Assembly: GCF_009258225.1 (NCBI RefSeq)
Contig: NZ_CP043617.1
Coordinates: 1,984,001 to 2,048,000, forward strand
Length of the DNA stretch: 64,000 nucleotides
Reading direction: 5' to 3'
From: Sulfurimonas lithotrophica
GTDB lineage: Bacteria; Campylobacterota; Campylobacteria; Campylobacterales; Sulfurimonadaceae
Of this stretch, positions 50,968-60,515 are shown one piece after another; positions within the stretch are counted from its first letter, which is position 1, and every line of letters starts with the position of its first letter. The translations under genes and the position numbers were made by a program. The notes under the pieces were generated by a model, which searched no databases, was not told where the DNA came from, and saw nothing but the letters and a program-made list of their open reading frames with translations.

Positions 50968-51372
50968 CTATTTTTTCTGTTTCTTTCTAAAGAGATGATA
51001 CTGCTCATTTTCACAAATCTCTTCTATGTAGGACTCTGGACATTTTTTTACATTTGACCAGATGCCAGAAGGCAGTCTAACCTCCAAAGTGCCTTTTTCT
51101 CTAAACTTTATGATTTTTTTATGACTCAGTATTTTTTCAGAGGGAGAAAAATCCGCCTTAGATAAATCAACATCTTTTCTGTAGTAACAGGTTTGTTTTT
51201 TAAAATTTCCCCAGTTTGGGATTCCATCTTCGGTATATGCTACTTCATGTCCGTTTGAAAATCTAACCATTATGACATAGTGGGAGTCTTCATAACACTC
51301 AACTATCTTACCCTTACCGAAAATTAGTCCGTAAACTTTGTCGCCGACCTTTGCATCATCAAAATAAGCCAT
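50968..51372 (-). CDS. Hypothetical protein, KOW/SH3-like N-terminus
   Basis: I do not recognise this 134-residue protein. The first 45 residues (DAKVGDKVYGLIFGKGKIVE ... VRFSNGHEVAYTEDG) look like a small SH3/KOW-type beta barrel similar to ones seen in phage-encoded proteins. The remainder is basic, with two lone cysteines. It faces the toxin-antitoxin genes tail to tail across a 55-base gap. No signal peptide or membrane segment. Confidence 0.65.
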   Translation of the reverse strand: MAYFDDAKVGDKVYGLIFGKGKIVECYEDSHYVIMVRFSNGHEVAYTEDGIPNWGNFKKQTCYYRKDVDLSKADFSPSEKILSHKKIIKFREKGTLEVRLPSGIWSNVKKCPESYIEEICENEQYHLFRKKQKK

Positions 51373-51434
51373 TTTTAATATCCATTATTTTTTTAGGATA
51401 TTAACTCACAAAGGTTATGGAAAGGTTACAAAAA

Positions 51435-52295
51435 CTATATTGTTAAATCTTTATAACAATCAGGTCTTCTGTCTCTTAAAAGTCCCCAGTATATACGCTG
51501 TTTTCTATTTTCTTCAAAATCATATTCAGCGTATATTATCTCCTCTTTATCACGGCTGGCTTGTGCTACTAAAGCACCAGTATAGTCAGTCATAAAAGAT
51601 GAACCGTAAAATGTAAGTGCACAACTCTCACCTTCTTCAACCCCGATGCGGTTTGCCGCTACGACGGGAACGGTATTAGATGCGGCGTGTCCCATCTGCA
51701 CACGTTGCCAATGATCTTTTGAATCTACATGAATCTCAGGCTCACTTCCGATAGCCGTTGGGTAAAAGATGATATCAGCACCCTTTAGTGCTAAAGCTCT
51801 TGCACTCTCACAGAACCACTGATCCCAGCAGATTCCTGCACCGATGCGACCGTACTTGGTCTGCCAAACTTTAAAGCCCGTATTACCAGGAGTAAAGTAA
51901 AACTTCTCTTCATATCCCGGACCGTCCGGTATGTGGGTTTTACGATAGTTATCGCCTATAGTTCCGTCTGCATCTATAACTACAAGGGAGTTATAGTACT
52001 GCACACCTAAATCTTTAAGTTCTTCTTTTTCAAAATAAGAAACCAATATCACAACATCAAGTTCATCAGCCAAGAGTGCAAAACGCTCTATTAGTTTATT
52101 ATTTTGAAGTGGAGTCGCCCACTCAAAATATTTTTTATCTTTATCTTTGCAAAAGTATAAACCTTCAAACAGCTCAGGCAGTAAGATAATTTTAGCTCCA
52201 TTATAAGCAGCTTGTCTTGTAAAAAACTCAGCTTTATCTACATTTTTATCTTTATTTTTACTCATTGCCATCTGAATAGCTGCTACTTTTACCAT
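51435..52295 (-). CDS. aguB: N-carbamoylputrescine amidase
   Basis: This 286-residue nitrilase-superfamily hydrolase converts N-carbamoylputrescine to putrescine, carbon dioxide and ammonia in the agmatine route of polyamine synthesis. The Glu-Lys-Cys triad is visible: Glu in LLPELFEGLY (about 41), Lys in RKTHIPDGPG (about 118) and Cys in GICWDQWFCE (about 155). The IPDGPGYEEKFYFTPG and WDQWFCESARALALKGAD stretches are specific to AguB. Agmatine deiminase (aguA) is not in the window. The parvulin gene ends 3 bases upstream, so they are probably co-transcribed. Confidence 0.95.
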   Translation of the reverse strand: MVKVAAIQMAMSKNKDKNVDKAEFFTRQAAYNGAKIILLPELFEGLYFCKDKDKKYFEWATPLQNNKLIERFALLADELDVVILVSYFEKEELKDLGVQYYNSLVVIDADGTIGDNYRKTHIPDGPGYEEKFYFTPGNTGFKVWQTKYGRIGAGICWDQWFCESARALALKGADIIFYPTAIGSEPEIHVDSKDHWQRVQMGHAASNTVPVVAANRIGVEEGESCALTFYGSSFMTDYTGALVAQASRDKEEIIYAEYDFEENRKQRIYWGLLRDRRPDCYKDLTI

Positions 52296-52298
52296 TAC

Positions 52299-52580
52299 TT
52301 AACCTCTTGCAGTTACTTCTAGTAAATGAAAACCAAATTGTGTCTGTATAGGACCTTGAAGTTCACCTACATCACCGCCGCGAAATACTGCTTCATCAAA
52401 TTCAGGAACCATTTGCCCCGGAGTAAATCTACCTAAATCTCCACCGTTTGCACCAGATGGGCATTGTGAATTTTTAGCAGCTACATCTGCAAAATCAGCT
52501 CCGTTTTGTATCTCTGTTTTTAGAGCATTACACTCATCTTCACTCGCTACTAGTATATGTCTTGCTTCTGCGTAAGCCAT
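52299..52580 (-). CDS. Parvulin-type peptidyl-prolyl isomerase
   Basis: This 93-residue single-domain parvulin (PpiC-like) catalyses proline cis-trans isomerisation. The fold marks are ARHILVASEDEC, ADFADVAAKNSQCPSGANGGDLG, MVPEFDEAVF and TQFGFHLLEV. There is no signal peptide, so it acts in the cytoplasm. It is first in a two-gene run with aguB. Confidence 0.93.
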   Translation of the reverse strand: MAYAEARHILVASEDECNALKTEIQNGADFADVAAKNSQCPSGANGGDLGRFTPGQMVPEFDEAVFRGGDVGELQGPIQTQFGFHLLEVTARG

Positions 52581-52683
52581 GTTTTTATCCCTTAATTTTA
52601 TTTCATTATAAACTATTTTATGAAATCTAATTCTACAAAAAATTAATTAAAATTAAGTATAATAGCACCAAAGAAAGGCGATA

Positions 52684-53085
52684 ATGAGTATATTTAAAGC
52701 ACAGGTTTACGAGATTAAAAACGTAGATGCACTTCACATTGTAAAGTTTTCCTATGCAGACACTACTCTTTCTATGATGAGTTTAGAACTTGACTCAAAC
52801 ATAAAAGTAGGTACAAACGTACATCTTTACGCAAAAACAAACAATATAGCTTTAGCAAAAAATCTTACAGGGGATTTAAGTTACTCCAACCAAATCAAAG
52901 CGAAAATAAACTCGATTCAAAACGGCGAACTTCTAAGTAAAGTAATACTTCAAGGCGACATAGGAACTTTTGAATCGGTAATAACAAAAGACTCTGCATC
53001 CAGAATGGCTTTAGAAGCAGGCGATGAAATCGTAGCACTTATAAAAGCAAGCGAATTAAGTATCAGCGAGGTTTTAGATGACTGA
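52684..53085 (+). CDS. TOBE-domain molybdate-binding-like protein
   Basis: This 133-residue protein contains two TOBE/Mop-like halves (about 5-65 and 68-130); the second has [22 protein letters not shown] and [25 protein letters not shown], the classic Mop pattern that binds molybdate or tungstate. It lacks the ModE DNA-binding N-terminus. AAAGAAAGGCG precedes the ATG. It overlaps modB by 8 bases and is the first gene of the molybdate transporter operon. Confidence 0.85.
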   Translation: MSIFKAQVYEIKNVDALHIVKFSYADTTLSMMSLELDSNIKVGTNVHLYAKTNNIALAKNLTGDLSYSNQIKAKINSIQNGELLSKVILQGDIGTFESVITKDSASRMALEAGDEIVALIKASELSISEVLDD

Positions 53086-53761
53086 GTTGGAATTTGGACC
53101 ATTTTTACTATCGTTTAAGTTAGCAGCCATAACTACCGTACTGCTTTTTATTTTAAGCATCCCCCTTGCATGGTGGCTCTCACAAAGTAAAAGCAAAACA
53201 AAGCCGTTTTTTGAAGCCGTCACGGCATTGCCTATAGTACTGCCACCCTCAGTCCTTGGGTTTTACGTACTCATAGTACTCTCTCACAACTCTCCAATCG
53301 GAGCATTTTTTGAGGATGTATTTGGGATAAAACTCGTTTTTACGTTTAGCGGTTTGGTAGTGGCTTCTTGTTTTTACTCTCTGCCTTTTATGGTACAACC
53401 CCTTCAAAGCGGGTTTGAGTCTTTAAATAAAAATATGCTTGAAGCATCTTACATAAGTGGAAAAAGCAGATTTCAAACACTTTTATTTGTAGCACTGCCA
53501 AACATAAAACCTGCAATCCTTACGGCTATTATAGTTACATTTGCACATACCGTAGGAGAGTTTGGAGTTGTACTGATGGTGGGTGGAAGCATACCAAACG
53601 AAACAAAAGTTGCAGCAGTTGCTATTTACGAGATGGTTGAGATTATGGATTACGGCTCAGCTCATATATACAGTGCCATTATGCTTGTGCTAAGTTTTAT
53701 AGTCTTACTTGGCGTATATATATTTAACCAAAAATACAAAACCAGGTTTAGCAAAATATGA
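53078..53761 (+). CDS. modB: Molybdate ABC transporter permease
   Basis: This 227-residue inner-membrane permease has about five helices. The cytoplasmic loop that contacts the ATPase is [20 protein letters not shown] (EAA-type, about 124-143), followed by [20 protein letters not shown], a ModB hallmark. It overlaps the TOBE gene by 8 bases and modC by 4. A periplasmic binding protein (modA) is not encoded next to it. Confidence 0.93.
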   Translation: MTELEFGPFLLSFKLAAITTVLLFILSIPLAWWLSQSKSKTKPFFEAVTALPIVLPPSVLGFYVLIVLSHNSPIGAFFEDVFGIKLVFTFSGLVVASCFYSLPFMVQPLQSGFESLNKNMLEASYISGKSRFQTLLFVALPNIKPAILTAIIVTFAHTVGEFGVVLMVGGSIPNETKVAAVAIYEMVEIMDYGSAHIYSAIMLVLSFIVLLGVYIFNQKYKTRFSKI

Positions 53762-54600
53762 TTAGCTTAGATATCCGCAAAAAACTTCTAGGGATAAACT
53801 TAGATGTAGATTTAGAGATAAACAGCGGTGACTTCATAGCTCTAAGCGGAAAAAGCGGCAGCGGAAAAACTACGCTTTTGAGAATCTTGGCAGGTCTGGA
53901 AGATGCACGGGGCGAGATAAAAATAGAAGATGAAATCTGGCTAGATGCAAAAGTTAAAAAAGCTATTCAAGAGCGTGAAATAGGTTTTGTATTTCAAGAC
54001 TATGCCCTGTTTGAAAATATGAGCGTAGAGAAAAACCTTTTGTTTGTCTCAAACGATAAAGAGTTGTGTGAGCATCTGCTAAAAATAACCCATATGAATG
54101 AGTATAAAAACCATCTTCCAAGCCAACTCAGCGGAGGGCAAAAACAGCGTGTAGCTATATGCCGCGCACTTATGCGAAAACCAAAACTTCTGCTTTTAGA
54201 CGAGCCTTTATCTGCACTTGACCCGCAAACCCGTTCATCCCTGCAAAGTGAGCTTTTAACTCTGCATAACGAATTTAAAACTACAACTATTTTAATAAGC
54301 CACGATCCCAGCGAGATATATAAACTAGCTTCCAGAGTTATAGTCCTAGATGCAGGAAAAGTTATAAATGACGGTAGTCCAAAAGATATACTTTTAAAAA
54401 CAAAAGGGAGCCAGAAGTTATCGTTTTCTGGTGAGCTTTTAGATATAAAAAAAATAGACGTAATCTATGTTGCAATAGTAGCTATAGGTCAACAGATAGT
54501 CGAAGTTGTAATAAACGAAGACGAAGTTCAAAATTTAAAAATCGGAGATTTAGTCAGCCTTTCTACTAAAGCGTTCTCTCCACAGATTAGGAAAACATGA
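53758..54600 (+). CDS. modC: Molybdate ABC transporter ATPase
   Basis: This 280-residue ATPase has Walker [20 protein letters not shown] (about 31), the signature [16 protein letters not shown] (about 124) and Walker [13 protein letters not shown]. The C-terminus after residue 215 is a short TOBE-like segment ([13 protein letters not shown] ... [15 protein letters not shown]), much shorter than in E. coli ModC (352). It overlaps modB and the next gene by ATGA on each side. Confidence 0.93.
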   Translation: MISLDIRKKLLGINLDVDLEINSGDFIALSGKSGSGKTTLLRILAGLEDARGEIKIEDEIWLDAKVKKAIQEREIGFVFQDYALFENMSVEKNLLFVSNDKELCEHLLKITHMNEYKNHLPSQLSGGQKQRVAICRALMRKPKLLLLDEPLSALDPQTRSSLQSELLTLHNEFKTTTILISHDPSEIYKLASRVIVLDAGKVINDGSPKDILLKTKGSQKLSFSGELLDIKKIDVIYVAIVAIGQQIVEVVINEDEVQNLKIGDLVSLSTKAFSPQIRKT

Positions 54601-55433
54601 AAATTTTTAAAACAGCCATAATATTATCTATACTGCTTTTACTGGTATTTGTAGGTTTACAGTACTCTTGGTTAAACTACACCTCAACAATCTCTAAAGA
54701 TTTATTCACTAAAGCATCAACTAAAGAAAAACTTGTAGATTTTAAAGAGTTAGAACAACTTCCAAAACCTGTTCAAAACTACTTTAGCTTAGTTTTAAAA
54801 GACAAGTTACCCATCATCAACAAAGGCTATATCTCGCAAGAGGGATCTTTTAGAATGGATGAGGAATCTAATAAATACTCAAAAACCGAAGCAAGACAAT
54901 TTTTTTCAACTACTCCAAAAGCTTTTACATGGCATGCAAAAATAAACATAGATGCCAGTGTATATGTAAATGTATTTGACTCTTACACAGATACAAAAGG
55001 TGCTCTTAAAGCTAAATTTTTATCCCTTTATACGATTGTAGATGAGCATGATAAAAAAGAGTTAAGCGAAGGTGCATTACAAAGATACTTAGCTGAAGCC
55101 ATCTGGTATCCGACTGCCCTGCTTCCAAATCAGGGAGTTATATGGAGTGAAGTAGATGCCAACAAAGCCAAAGCTACGCTCAAAGACGGTGAAAACACTG
55201 TTTCTTTAGAGTTTATGTTTAACAATAAAGGTGAAATCACTTCTATCTACTCACCAAAGAGGTATAGAGAAGTCGATGGAAAATATATAGCTACGCCTTG
55301 GCTATGTGAAGTCTCAAACTATACAGATAAAAACGGCTATCTAATACCACAAGATGCAGAAGTTTCTTGGATATTAGATAGTAAAAAATTTACATATTAT
55401 AAACTAAATGTAAAAGATGTGAAATATAATTAA
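54597..55433 (+). CDS. DUF6544/DUF6920-like membrane-anchored protein
   Basis: This 278-residue protein has one N-terminal membrane helix (IILSILLLLVFVGLQYSWL) and a large extracytoplasmic domain with PVQNYFSLVLKDKLP, FFSTTPKAFTWHA, GALQRYLAEAIWYPTALLP and YREVDGKYIATPW, typical of a DUF6544-like family found next to transport or metal genes. Function is unknown. It overlaps modC by ATGA and so belongs to the molybdate operon by position, though it may simply be carried along. Confidence 0.72.
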   Translation: MKIFKTAIILSILLLLVFVGLQYSWLNYTSTISKDLFTKASTKEKLVDFKELEQLPKPVQNYFSLVLKDKLPIINKGYISQEGSFRMDEESNKYSKTEARQFFSTTPKAFTWHAKINIDASVYVNVFDSYTDTKGALKAKFLSLYTIVDEHDKKELSEGALQRYLAEAIWYPTALLPNQGVIWSEVDANKAKATLKDGENTVSLEFMFNNKGEITSIYSPKRYREVDGKYIATPWLCEVSNYTDKNGYLIPQDAEVSWILDSKKFTYYKLNVKDVKYN

Positions 55434-55436
55434 GTG

Positions 55437-56744
55437 TTAGTTGCGTTTATAGCTAAATATAAACGCAAATATAGTAAGGATTATATATAACCCACCTATA
55501 TAGTAAACTTGTTCTACTTTTGTAATCGCTTCAAAATAAAGTATAGCTACTGTACCGGACATTAGTCCTATTGCCGATAAAAGAGTTACTATGAGTGACG
55601 AATGTGTATGTTTTCGTATTTTAAAATTTGTATATGCCATAAGAAGTGATACAAGCAAAAACGTTACACTTCCAAACTCAAGTATAACTACTAAATTACC
55701 GCTGAGTATCAAACAAAATGTAAGTATCGCCATGGTTATTATGGAATACACGGGTATATTATTTTTTCTTTTTGTTAAAAACTTTGGGAAGTATCCATCA
55801 TTTGCTATAACCGATATAAGCCTTGATGAACCAAAAAGAGTGCCGCTTATTGCAGAACTTGTTGCCAACAGTGCACCGATAATGACTAGTTCTGCACCTA
55901 TATTTCCAAGAACCTCGCCTGCTCCTGATGCCAAGGCATATTCTTGATTTTGTATAATGTTCTCAAACGGAATAGCCAATATTGCCCCAATAGAGATGAT
56001 TGCATAAACCAGTGTGGTAATAAATATTGAGCTGTAAATTGCCCTTGGTATATTTTTTCTTGGATTTTCCATCTCCTTTACGGCATTTATAACAAGTTGA
56101 AAGCCCTCATATGCTACGAATGTAAGAGATGCAACAATGACAATAGATAATATATTTATATCTTCATGATTATGTAAGATTTTTGGAATAGTAGTATTTG
56201 AATTATTTATAAGTACGAATGAGATTATAACCAAAATAATCAGCTTGGTATATACCATTAAATCTTCTATCTTACCCATACCTTTTACACTCCAGACATT
56301 TATAAGCGTAAATATAAAAATGATTAAACCCGCTACCGCTTTTCTTGCTATTTCACTGTTTGCAAATTCAAACCCGCTAATTGCATAAGATGCAAAAGTA
56401 TATGCATAAAGTGCAAGTGTACTTATATATCCAAATGTTACCCACCAACCGACTATGGATGCGACTAATCTTGATTTTGGAAAAGTTTTTTTGTAAAAAG
56501 AATATGTAGCACCTTCATCTCTGTAATAAAGTGCAAGTTTTACGTATGAATATGCGGCTAAAAGGGCAAGTAAACCACCAAGTACAAAAGCTATGGGTGT
56601 AAAAACACCGACCATTGATACGGATATACCCAAAACGGAAAATATACCACCTCCTATCATTCCGCCTAGTGCAATAGCAATAAGCTCAAGCAGACCCAAA
56701 GACTTGTTACGTTTTCTATGCATACTCGGCATCTGTATCTCCAT
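55437..56744 (-). CDS. APC-family amino acid permease
   Basis: This 435-residue transporter has about twelve helices. The APC start is LGLLELIAIALGGMIGGGIFSVLG (about 16-39, with the substrate-binding GGGIF unwound segment), and FVAYEGFQLVINAVKEMENPRKNIPRAI is the conserved middle. Substrate unknown. It starts one base inside the RecD2-like gene stop (TAATG) and so is co-translated with it, an odd pairing. A 10-bp inverted repeat lies in its last codons. Confidence 0.9.
   Translation of the reverse strand: MEIQMPSMHRKRNKSLGLLELIAIALGGMIGGGIFSVLGISVSMVGVFTPIAFVLGGLLALLAAYSYVKLALYYRDEGATYSFYKKTFPKSRLVASIVGWWVTFGYISTLALYAYTFASYAISGFEFANSEIARKAVAGLIIFIFTLINVWSVKGMGKIEDLMVYTKLIILVIISFVLINNSNTTIPKILHNHEDINILSIVIVASLTFVAYEGFQLVINAVKEMENPRKNIPRAIYSSIFITTLVYAIISIGAILAIPFENIIQNQEYALASGAGEVLGNIGAELVIIGALLATSSAISGTLFGSSRLISVIANDGYFPKFLTKRKNNIPVYSIITMAILTFCLILSGNLVVILEFGSVTFLLVSLLMAYTNFKIRKHTHSSLIVTLLSAIGLMSGTVAILYFEAITKVEQVYYIGGLYIILTIFAFIFSYKRN
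55441..55468. terminator. Hairpin over the convergent gene ends
   Basis: TTGCGTTTAT and ATAAACGCAA form a perfect 10-bp stem with an 8-base loop, inside the last codons of the permease and 8 bases after the stop of the DUF6544-like gene. It may serve as a terminator for the plus-strand molybdate operon. Confidence 0.5.
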
Positions 56745-59023
56745 TATAATTCAAGCAAAACCGTATCCCGCCTTGTTTGTTCAAACTTCCTGCATCCGCT
56801 CTCAAATGCACCGCTCTCGCCAACTATGATGCATCTGTGCTTGGCACGGGTAATAGCCGTATAAATAAGCTTTGTATTGTGCATGATAAAGTGTGAAAAA
56901 CTCATAGGCATCACAACTATATCGTACTCCATACCTTGAACTTTATGTATAGTCAGTGCATATGATAACATAAGATAGTTTTTCAATTCATCATAATCAT
57001 AAACTACGACTACATCCTCATTTGGATAAAAAACAAACACCTGTTCTTCATCCTCATCTATTTTAAAAAGTAGTCCGCTCATTCCGTTAAATATACGTCT
57101 TTGAGCCGAATCTTCGTTTTCTTTAAAAGCAGCACCGCTCCACGACGTCATATTTTCATTTTTGGTGTGTACCACCTTATCCATCAAACGAAACTCTAAC
57201 TCACCGCGTTTTACACATTTTTTTGGGTTTGGATTAAAATACTCCTGCAAAACTTTGTTTAAGTTAGATGTTCCAAGTGTACCGCCCTTCATAGGAGTGA
57301 TAACTTGAAAATAGTTCAGATACTCTTTTATCTCTTTGTTTTTAAGTCTATACCTTGCTTTCTCTAGTGATTCAACAACCAGATGCAAGATATGGTTTAT
57401 GATATTTTGGGAGTTTTGTTCACGTATATCGGAAAGTTCACTCTGAGATAGCTGATTTTTTAACGCATAGTAGTTTTGGATGCTTATATCTACAAATTCA
57501 AAATCATCGTATTTTTCTCTGTAATGTGGAACTATACCTTGTCTAATATCATTTGCTATTAGCGTTATAGCTTGGTTTTCACTCTGTCTGTATATCTTTG
57601 TAAGTTTTACAATAGGTGCTATTTGAAGGCTTAAAACATCACTTAAAACATTTCCGGCACCGATTGGGGGAAGTTGTGCATCATCACCTACGACTATAAG
57701 TATTGCATCTCGATGCACCTTTGCAAGAAGTCTTGCAAAAAGAGATGAGTTTATCATAGATGCTTCATCTATTAACATCACTGAAAATGGAAAGTCGTCT
57801 CTATCTTCATATTTGACTAAAAGCGACTGAATAGTGGCAGATTCGTATCCTGTAGTATCTGCAATTCTCTGAGATGCTATACCGCTCAAAGCACAGGTCA
57901 TAATGTTCTTTTCATTATATTTTGTATTTAAAAGTTTGAGAATTGTTTTAGAAGTGGTCGATTTACCCGTACCGGCATATCCTACCAAAAAAAGTATATT
58001 GGCACCGTCATTTAGAGTTTTTACGGCTTGTAGTTGTTGTTCACCGAGTTTTAACTCGCTATTTTCTAAAAAAGCATCTAGGTTTTTAACTAAAACATCA
58101 TTTTGTTTTTTAGCCCGTCTGACAAACTCATCATACAGGTATTTTTCTGCATCGTAGAGTCTTGCAGGTGAAACCCTGCCGTTTTTCATAAGGACTATAC
58201 TTTGTTCACCCACACGCTCAACAAGTATTGCCTCATATAGATTTATGTCAGAAAAACCAAGCAGCTCATTCAAACCATTAAAAAGTATCTCTTTGGATAT
58301 ACATGAATTTCCCTGAGATTCACAATAATCCAAAAGGACATAATCCATTGCCGAACTTAGACGATTTTCATCATCTTCTTTTACGCCCATCTTAAGTGCC
58401 AACTCATCCGCACGTTTAAATCCTATGCCATCAATAGAAGTTAAAATATAAGGATTATTTTTTATCTTTGTGCATGGTTCTTCTACATCTTTTAGTGCAG
58501 ATGCTATAGTTGTAAGCAATGCGGGAGAGACGTCGTATGGGCTTAAAAATTCTCCAAGTTCTCGCATTGAACGAAACTTTTTCCAAGAGCCCTGAATCTT
58601 TTTAAGACGTTTTTCTTTTATCCCTTTAAACTCCAAAAGTCTATTTATATCATTGTCTAAAATATCTACTAACTCATCTGCACCAAAATGTTCAATAAGC
58701 TCAGCCGAGAGTTTTTTCGTAAAACCTTTTACTATTTTATTTAAAAAGAAAAAAAGTTGATTTTGGTTCACTTTGATAGAATCGAACTTAAAAGTTTTTC
58801 CGTACTTTTTATGCTCCTCCCAATGACCCGTAAGTGTCACGGCAGACTTTTTTATATGACTTACATCACTTTCAAAATAAGTACCTGAGACCTTTTCGCC
58901 GCTTTTTAATACTGCTATAAAGAATCCGTCGCCGCTTTCAAAAAGGATGCGGTCAATCTGACCTATAAGGGTTTGAGACAAGTTACCTGCTTTCTTTGGA
59001 TTTTTGAGTTTAAAACTTATCAT
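56744..59023 (-). CDS. RecD2-type ATP-dependent DNA helicase
   Basis: This 759-residue protein matches RecD2: an N-terminal OB-like domain, a helix-hairpin-helix region (ALKDVEEPCTKIKNNPYIL ... GIGFKRADELALK), Walker A FLVGYAGTGKSTTS (about 375), Walker B VMLIDEASMI, DDAQLPPIGAGNV, and the C-terminal UvrD-like TIHKVQGMEYDIVV. It unwinds DNA 5' to 3' and acts in repair and mutagenesis without RecBC. I start at ATG 59023; the open frame extends 31 codons further upstream, but that region looks like the promoter area of the divergent rhodanese gene. The permease gene overlaps its stop by one base. Confidence 0.92.
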   Translation of the reverse strand: MISFKLKNPKKAGNLSQTLIGQIDRILFESGDGFFIAVLKSGEKVSGTYFESDVSHIKKSAVTLTGHWEEHKKYGKTFKFDSIKVNQNQLFFFLNKIVKGFTKKLSAELIEHFGADELVDILDNDINRLLEFKGIKEKRLKKIQGSWKKFRSMRELGEFLSPYDVSPALLTTIASALKDVEEPCTKIKNNPYILTSIDGIGFKRADELALKMGVKEDDENRLSSAMDYVLLDYCESQGNSCISKEILFNGLNELLGFSDINLYEAILVERVGEQSIVLMKNGRVSPARLYDAEKYLYDEFVRRAKKQNDVLVKNLDAFLENSELKLGEQQLQAVKTLNDGANILFLVGYAGTGKSTTSKTILKLLNTKYNEKNIMTCALSGIASQRIADTTGYESATIQSLLVKYEDRDDFPFSVMLIDEASMINSSLFARLLAKVHRDAILIVVGDDAQLPPIGAGNVLSDVLSLQIAPIVKLTKIYRQSENQAITLIANDIRQGIVPHYREKYDDFEFVDISIQNYYALKNQLSQSELSDIREQNSQNIINHILHLVVESLEKARYRLKNKEIKEYLNYFQVITPMKGGTLGTSNLNKVLQEYFNPNPKKCVKRGELEFRLMDKVVHTKNENMTSWSGAAFKENEDSAQRRIFNGMSGLLFKIDEDEEQVFVFYPNEDVVVVYDYDELKNYLMLSYALTIHKVQGMEYDIVVMPMSFSHFIMHNTKLIYTAITRAKHRCIIVGESGAFESGCRKFEQTRRDTVLLEL

Positions 59024-59091
59024 AATATTACTTAAAATAGTGATACAATTAAAGACTGAATTATAAACTTTAATACAAACGGGGACAAATA

Positions 59092-59565
59092 ATGGAAACC
59101 TTAAAAGACAGTGCACATCTTGATCTTGAAGAGTTAGCCCAAAGAAGAGCTGAAGTATATCTTAGTGAACAGTTTAAAAAACTTATATCGGATGCGGAAA
59201 AAAACGTACAACAGATTGAACCAAAAGATCTTGACTTAAACGACTTGGATATTTTGCTTTTGGATGTAAGAGAGCCTGAAGAGTTTGCAAGCGGATACCT
59301 CAGAAAAGAGAAACATCTTACCATACCTCGCGGAAAACTTGAATTTGTAGCTATTAAAAAAATATTTGAACAATACGGGCACGACGTGCCGATAGTCACT
59401 TACTGTTTCAAAGGTCCACGTGGACTTTTAGCGGCAGAACAACTTAAAAAAATGGGTTTTACAAATGTAAAAAATATAAAAGACGGTCTGATTAATTGGC
59501 TTGAAAGCGGAAGAACTCTAAAGAGTTATTTTGGAGAAATAACTTTAGTAGCAAAAAAGAGTTGA
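59092..59565 (+). CDS. Single-domain rhodanese-like protein
   Basis: This 157-residue cytoplasmic protein has a helical N-terminal extension (about 1-45) and one rhodanese domain: LLLDVREPEEFASGYL, then the active-site loop VTYCFKGPRGLLAAEQL with Cys about 104, and NIKDGLINWLESG. It could transfer sulfane sulfur; the CFKGPRG loop is six residues and resembles that of other sulfurtransferases. GGGGACAAATA precedes the ATG. It lies convergent to glyQ, with a 3-base gap between stops. Confidence 0.9.
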   Translation: METLKDSAHLDLEELAQRRAEVYLSEQFKKLISDAEKNVQQIEPKDLDLNDLDILLLDVREPEEFASGYLRKEKHLTIPRGKLEFVAIKKIFEQYGHDVPIVTYCFKGPRGLLAAEQLKKMGFTNVKNIKDGLINWLESGRTLKSYFGEITLVAKKS

Positions 59566-59568
59566 GTT

Positions 59569-60450
59569 TTAACCCTTAACTCTTTTTAACCTATCTTCCT
59601 CTTGTGCTTTATAAAGTTCTGCACAACCGCGTGATAGTTCACGTATTTTTAAAATATAGTTTTGACGCTCGGTTTGAGAGATTGCTTTTCTAGCATCTAA
59701 AACGTTAAAAGTGTTAGATGCCATCATACACAAGTCGTATGCAGGTAGAGGAAGTCCTGCTTTTAAAGTCTTTAAACACTCTTCGCTTTTAGCATTAAAC
59801 TCTGCAAAAAGCATATCTGTATCAGCCACTTCAAAGTTGTACTTTGAAAACTCTATCTCACTCTCTTTATGCACGTCTTTATAAAGAGTCTTACCGTGTT
59901 CGTTCTCATTCCAAACGATATCAAACACATTGTCAACACCTTGAAGATACATAGCCAAACGCTCAGTTCCGTATGTTATCTCAACCGCAACGGGATTACA
60001 CTCAACACCGCCGACTTGTTGAAAGTAAGTAAACTGAGTAACTTCCATACCGTTTAACCATACTTCCCATCCAAGTCCCCATGCACCGAGTGTCGGAGAC
60101 TCCCAATTATCTTCGACAAAACGGATATCGTGTTTAGCTACGTCAAGACCAAGATACTCCAGTGATTTTAAGTAAAGCTCTTGAATATTATCAGGCGATG
60201 GTTTTATAAGTGTTTGAAATTGATAATAAGACCCTAATCTGTTTGGATTTTCTCCGTAACGTCCGTCTGTAGGACGACGAGACGGTGCTACATATGCAGT
60301 AGCCCAAGGCGTTGAATCGAGTGAGCGTAAAAAAGTAGCAGGATGAAACGTCCCCGCACCTGCAGGGATATCGTAGGGTTGAACAATATTACAACCCTCC
60401 TTCATCCAAAATTCTTGAAGTTTTAGTAGCATCTCGCTAAATGTTATCAT
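59569..60450 (-). CDS. glyQ: Glycyl-tRNA synthetase alpha subunit
   Basis: This 293-residue catalytic subunit of the alpha2-beta2 glycyl-tRNA synthetase shows [21 protein letters not shown] (about 21-40), [21 protein letters not shown] and [20 protein letters not shown], all diagnostic. The beta subunit (glyS) is not in the window. It appears monocistronic. Confidence 0.97.
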   Translation of the reverse strand: MITFSEMLLKLQEFWMKEGCNIVQPYDIPAGAGTFHPATFLRSLDSTPWATAYVAPSRRPTDGRYGENPNRLGSYYQFQTLIKPSPDNIQELYLKSLEYLGLDVAKHDIRFVEDNWESPTLGAWGLGWEVWLNGMEVTQFTYFQQVGGVECNPVAVEITYGTERLAMYLQGVDNVFDIVWNENEHGKTLYKDVHKESEIEFSKYNFEVADTDMLFAEFNAKSEECLKTLKAGLPLPAYDLCMMASNTFNVLDARKAISQTERQNYILKIRELSRGCAELYKAQEEDRLKRVKG

Positions 60451-60515
60451 TTTTATTCCTAAACAACTTAATTATTTATATTTTTGCAATTATATCAAAA
60501 CTTACTTTATTGAAG

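Noticed and set aside
59070-59399. 109-codon minus-strand frame opposite the rhodanese gene
   Set aside because: It overlaps the rhodanese coding region almost completely, is Ser/Phe-rich as expected for a shadow frame, and covers the RecD2-like upstream region.
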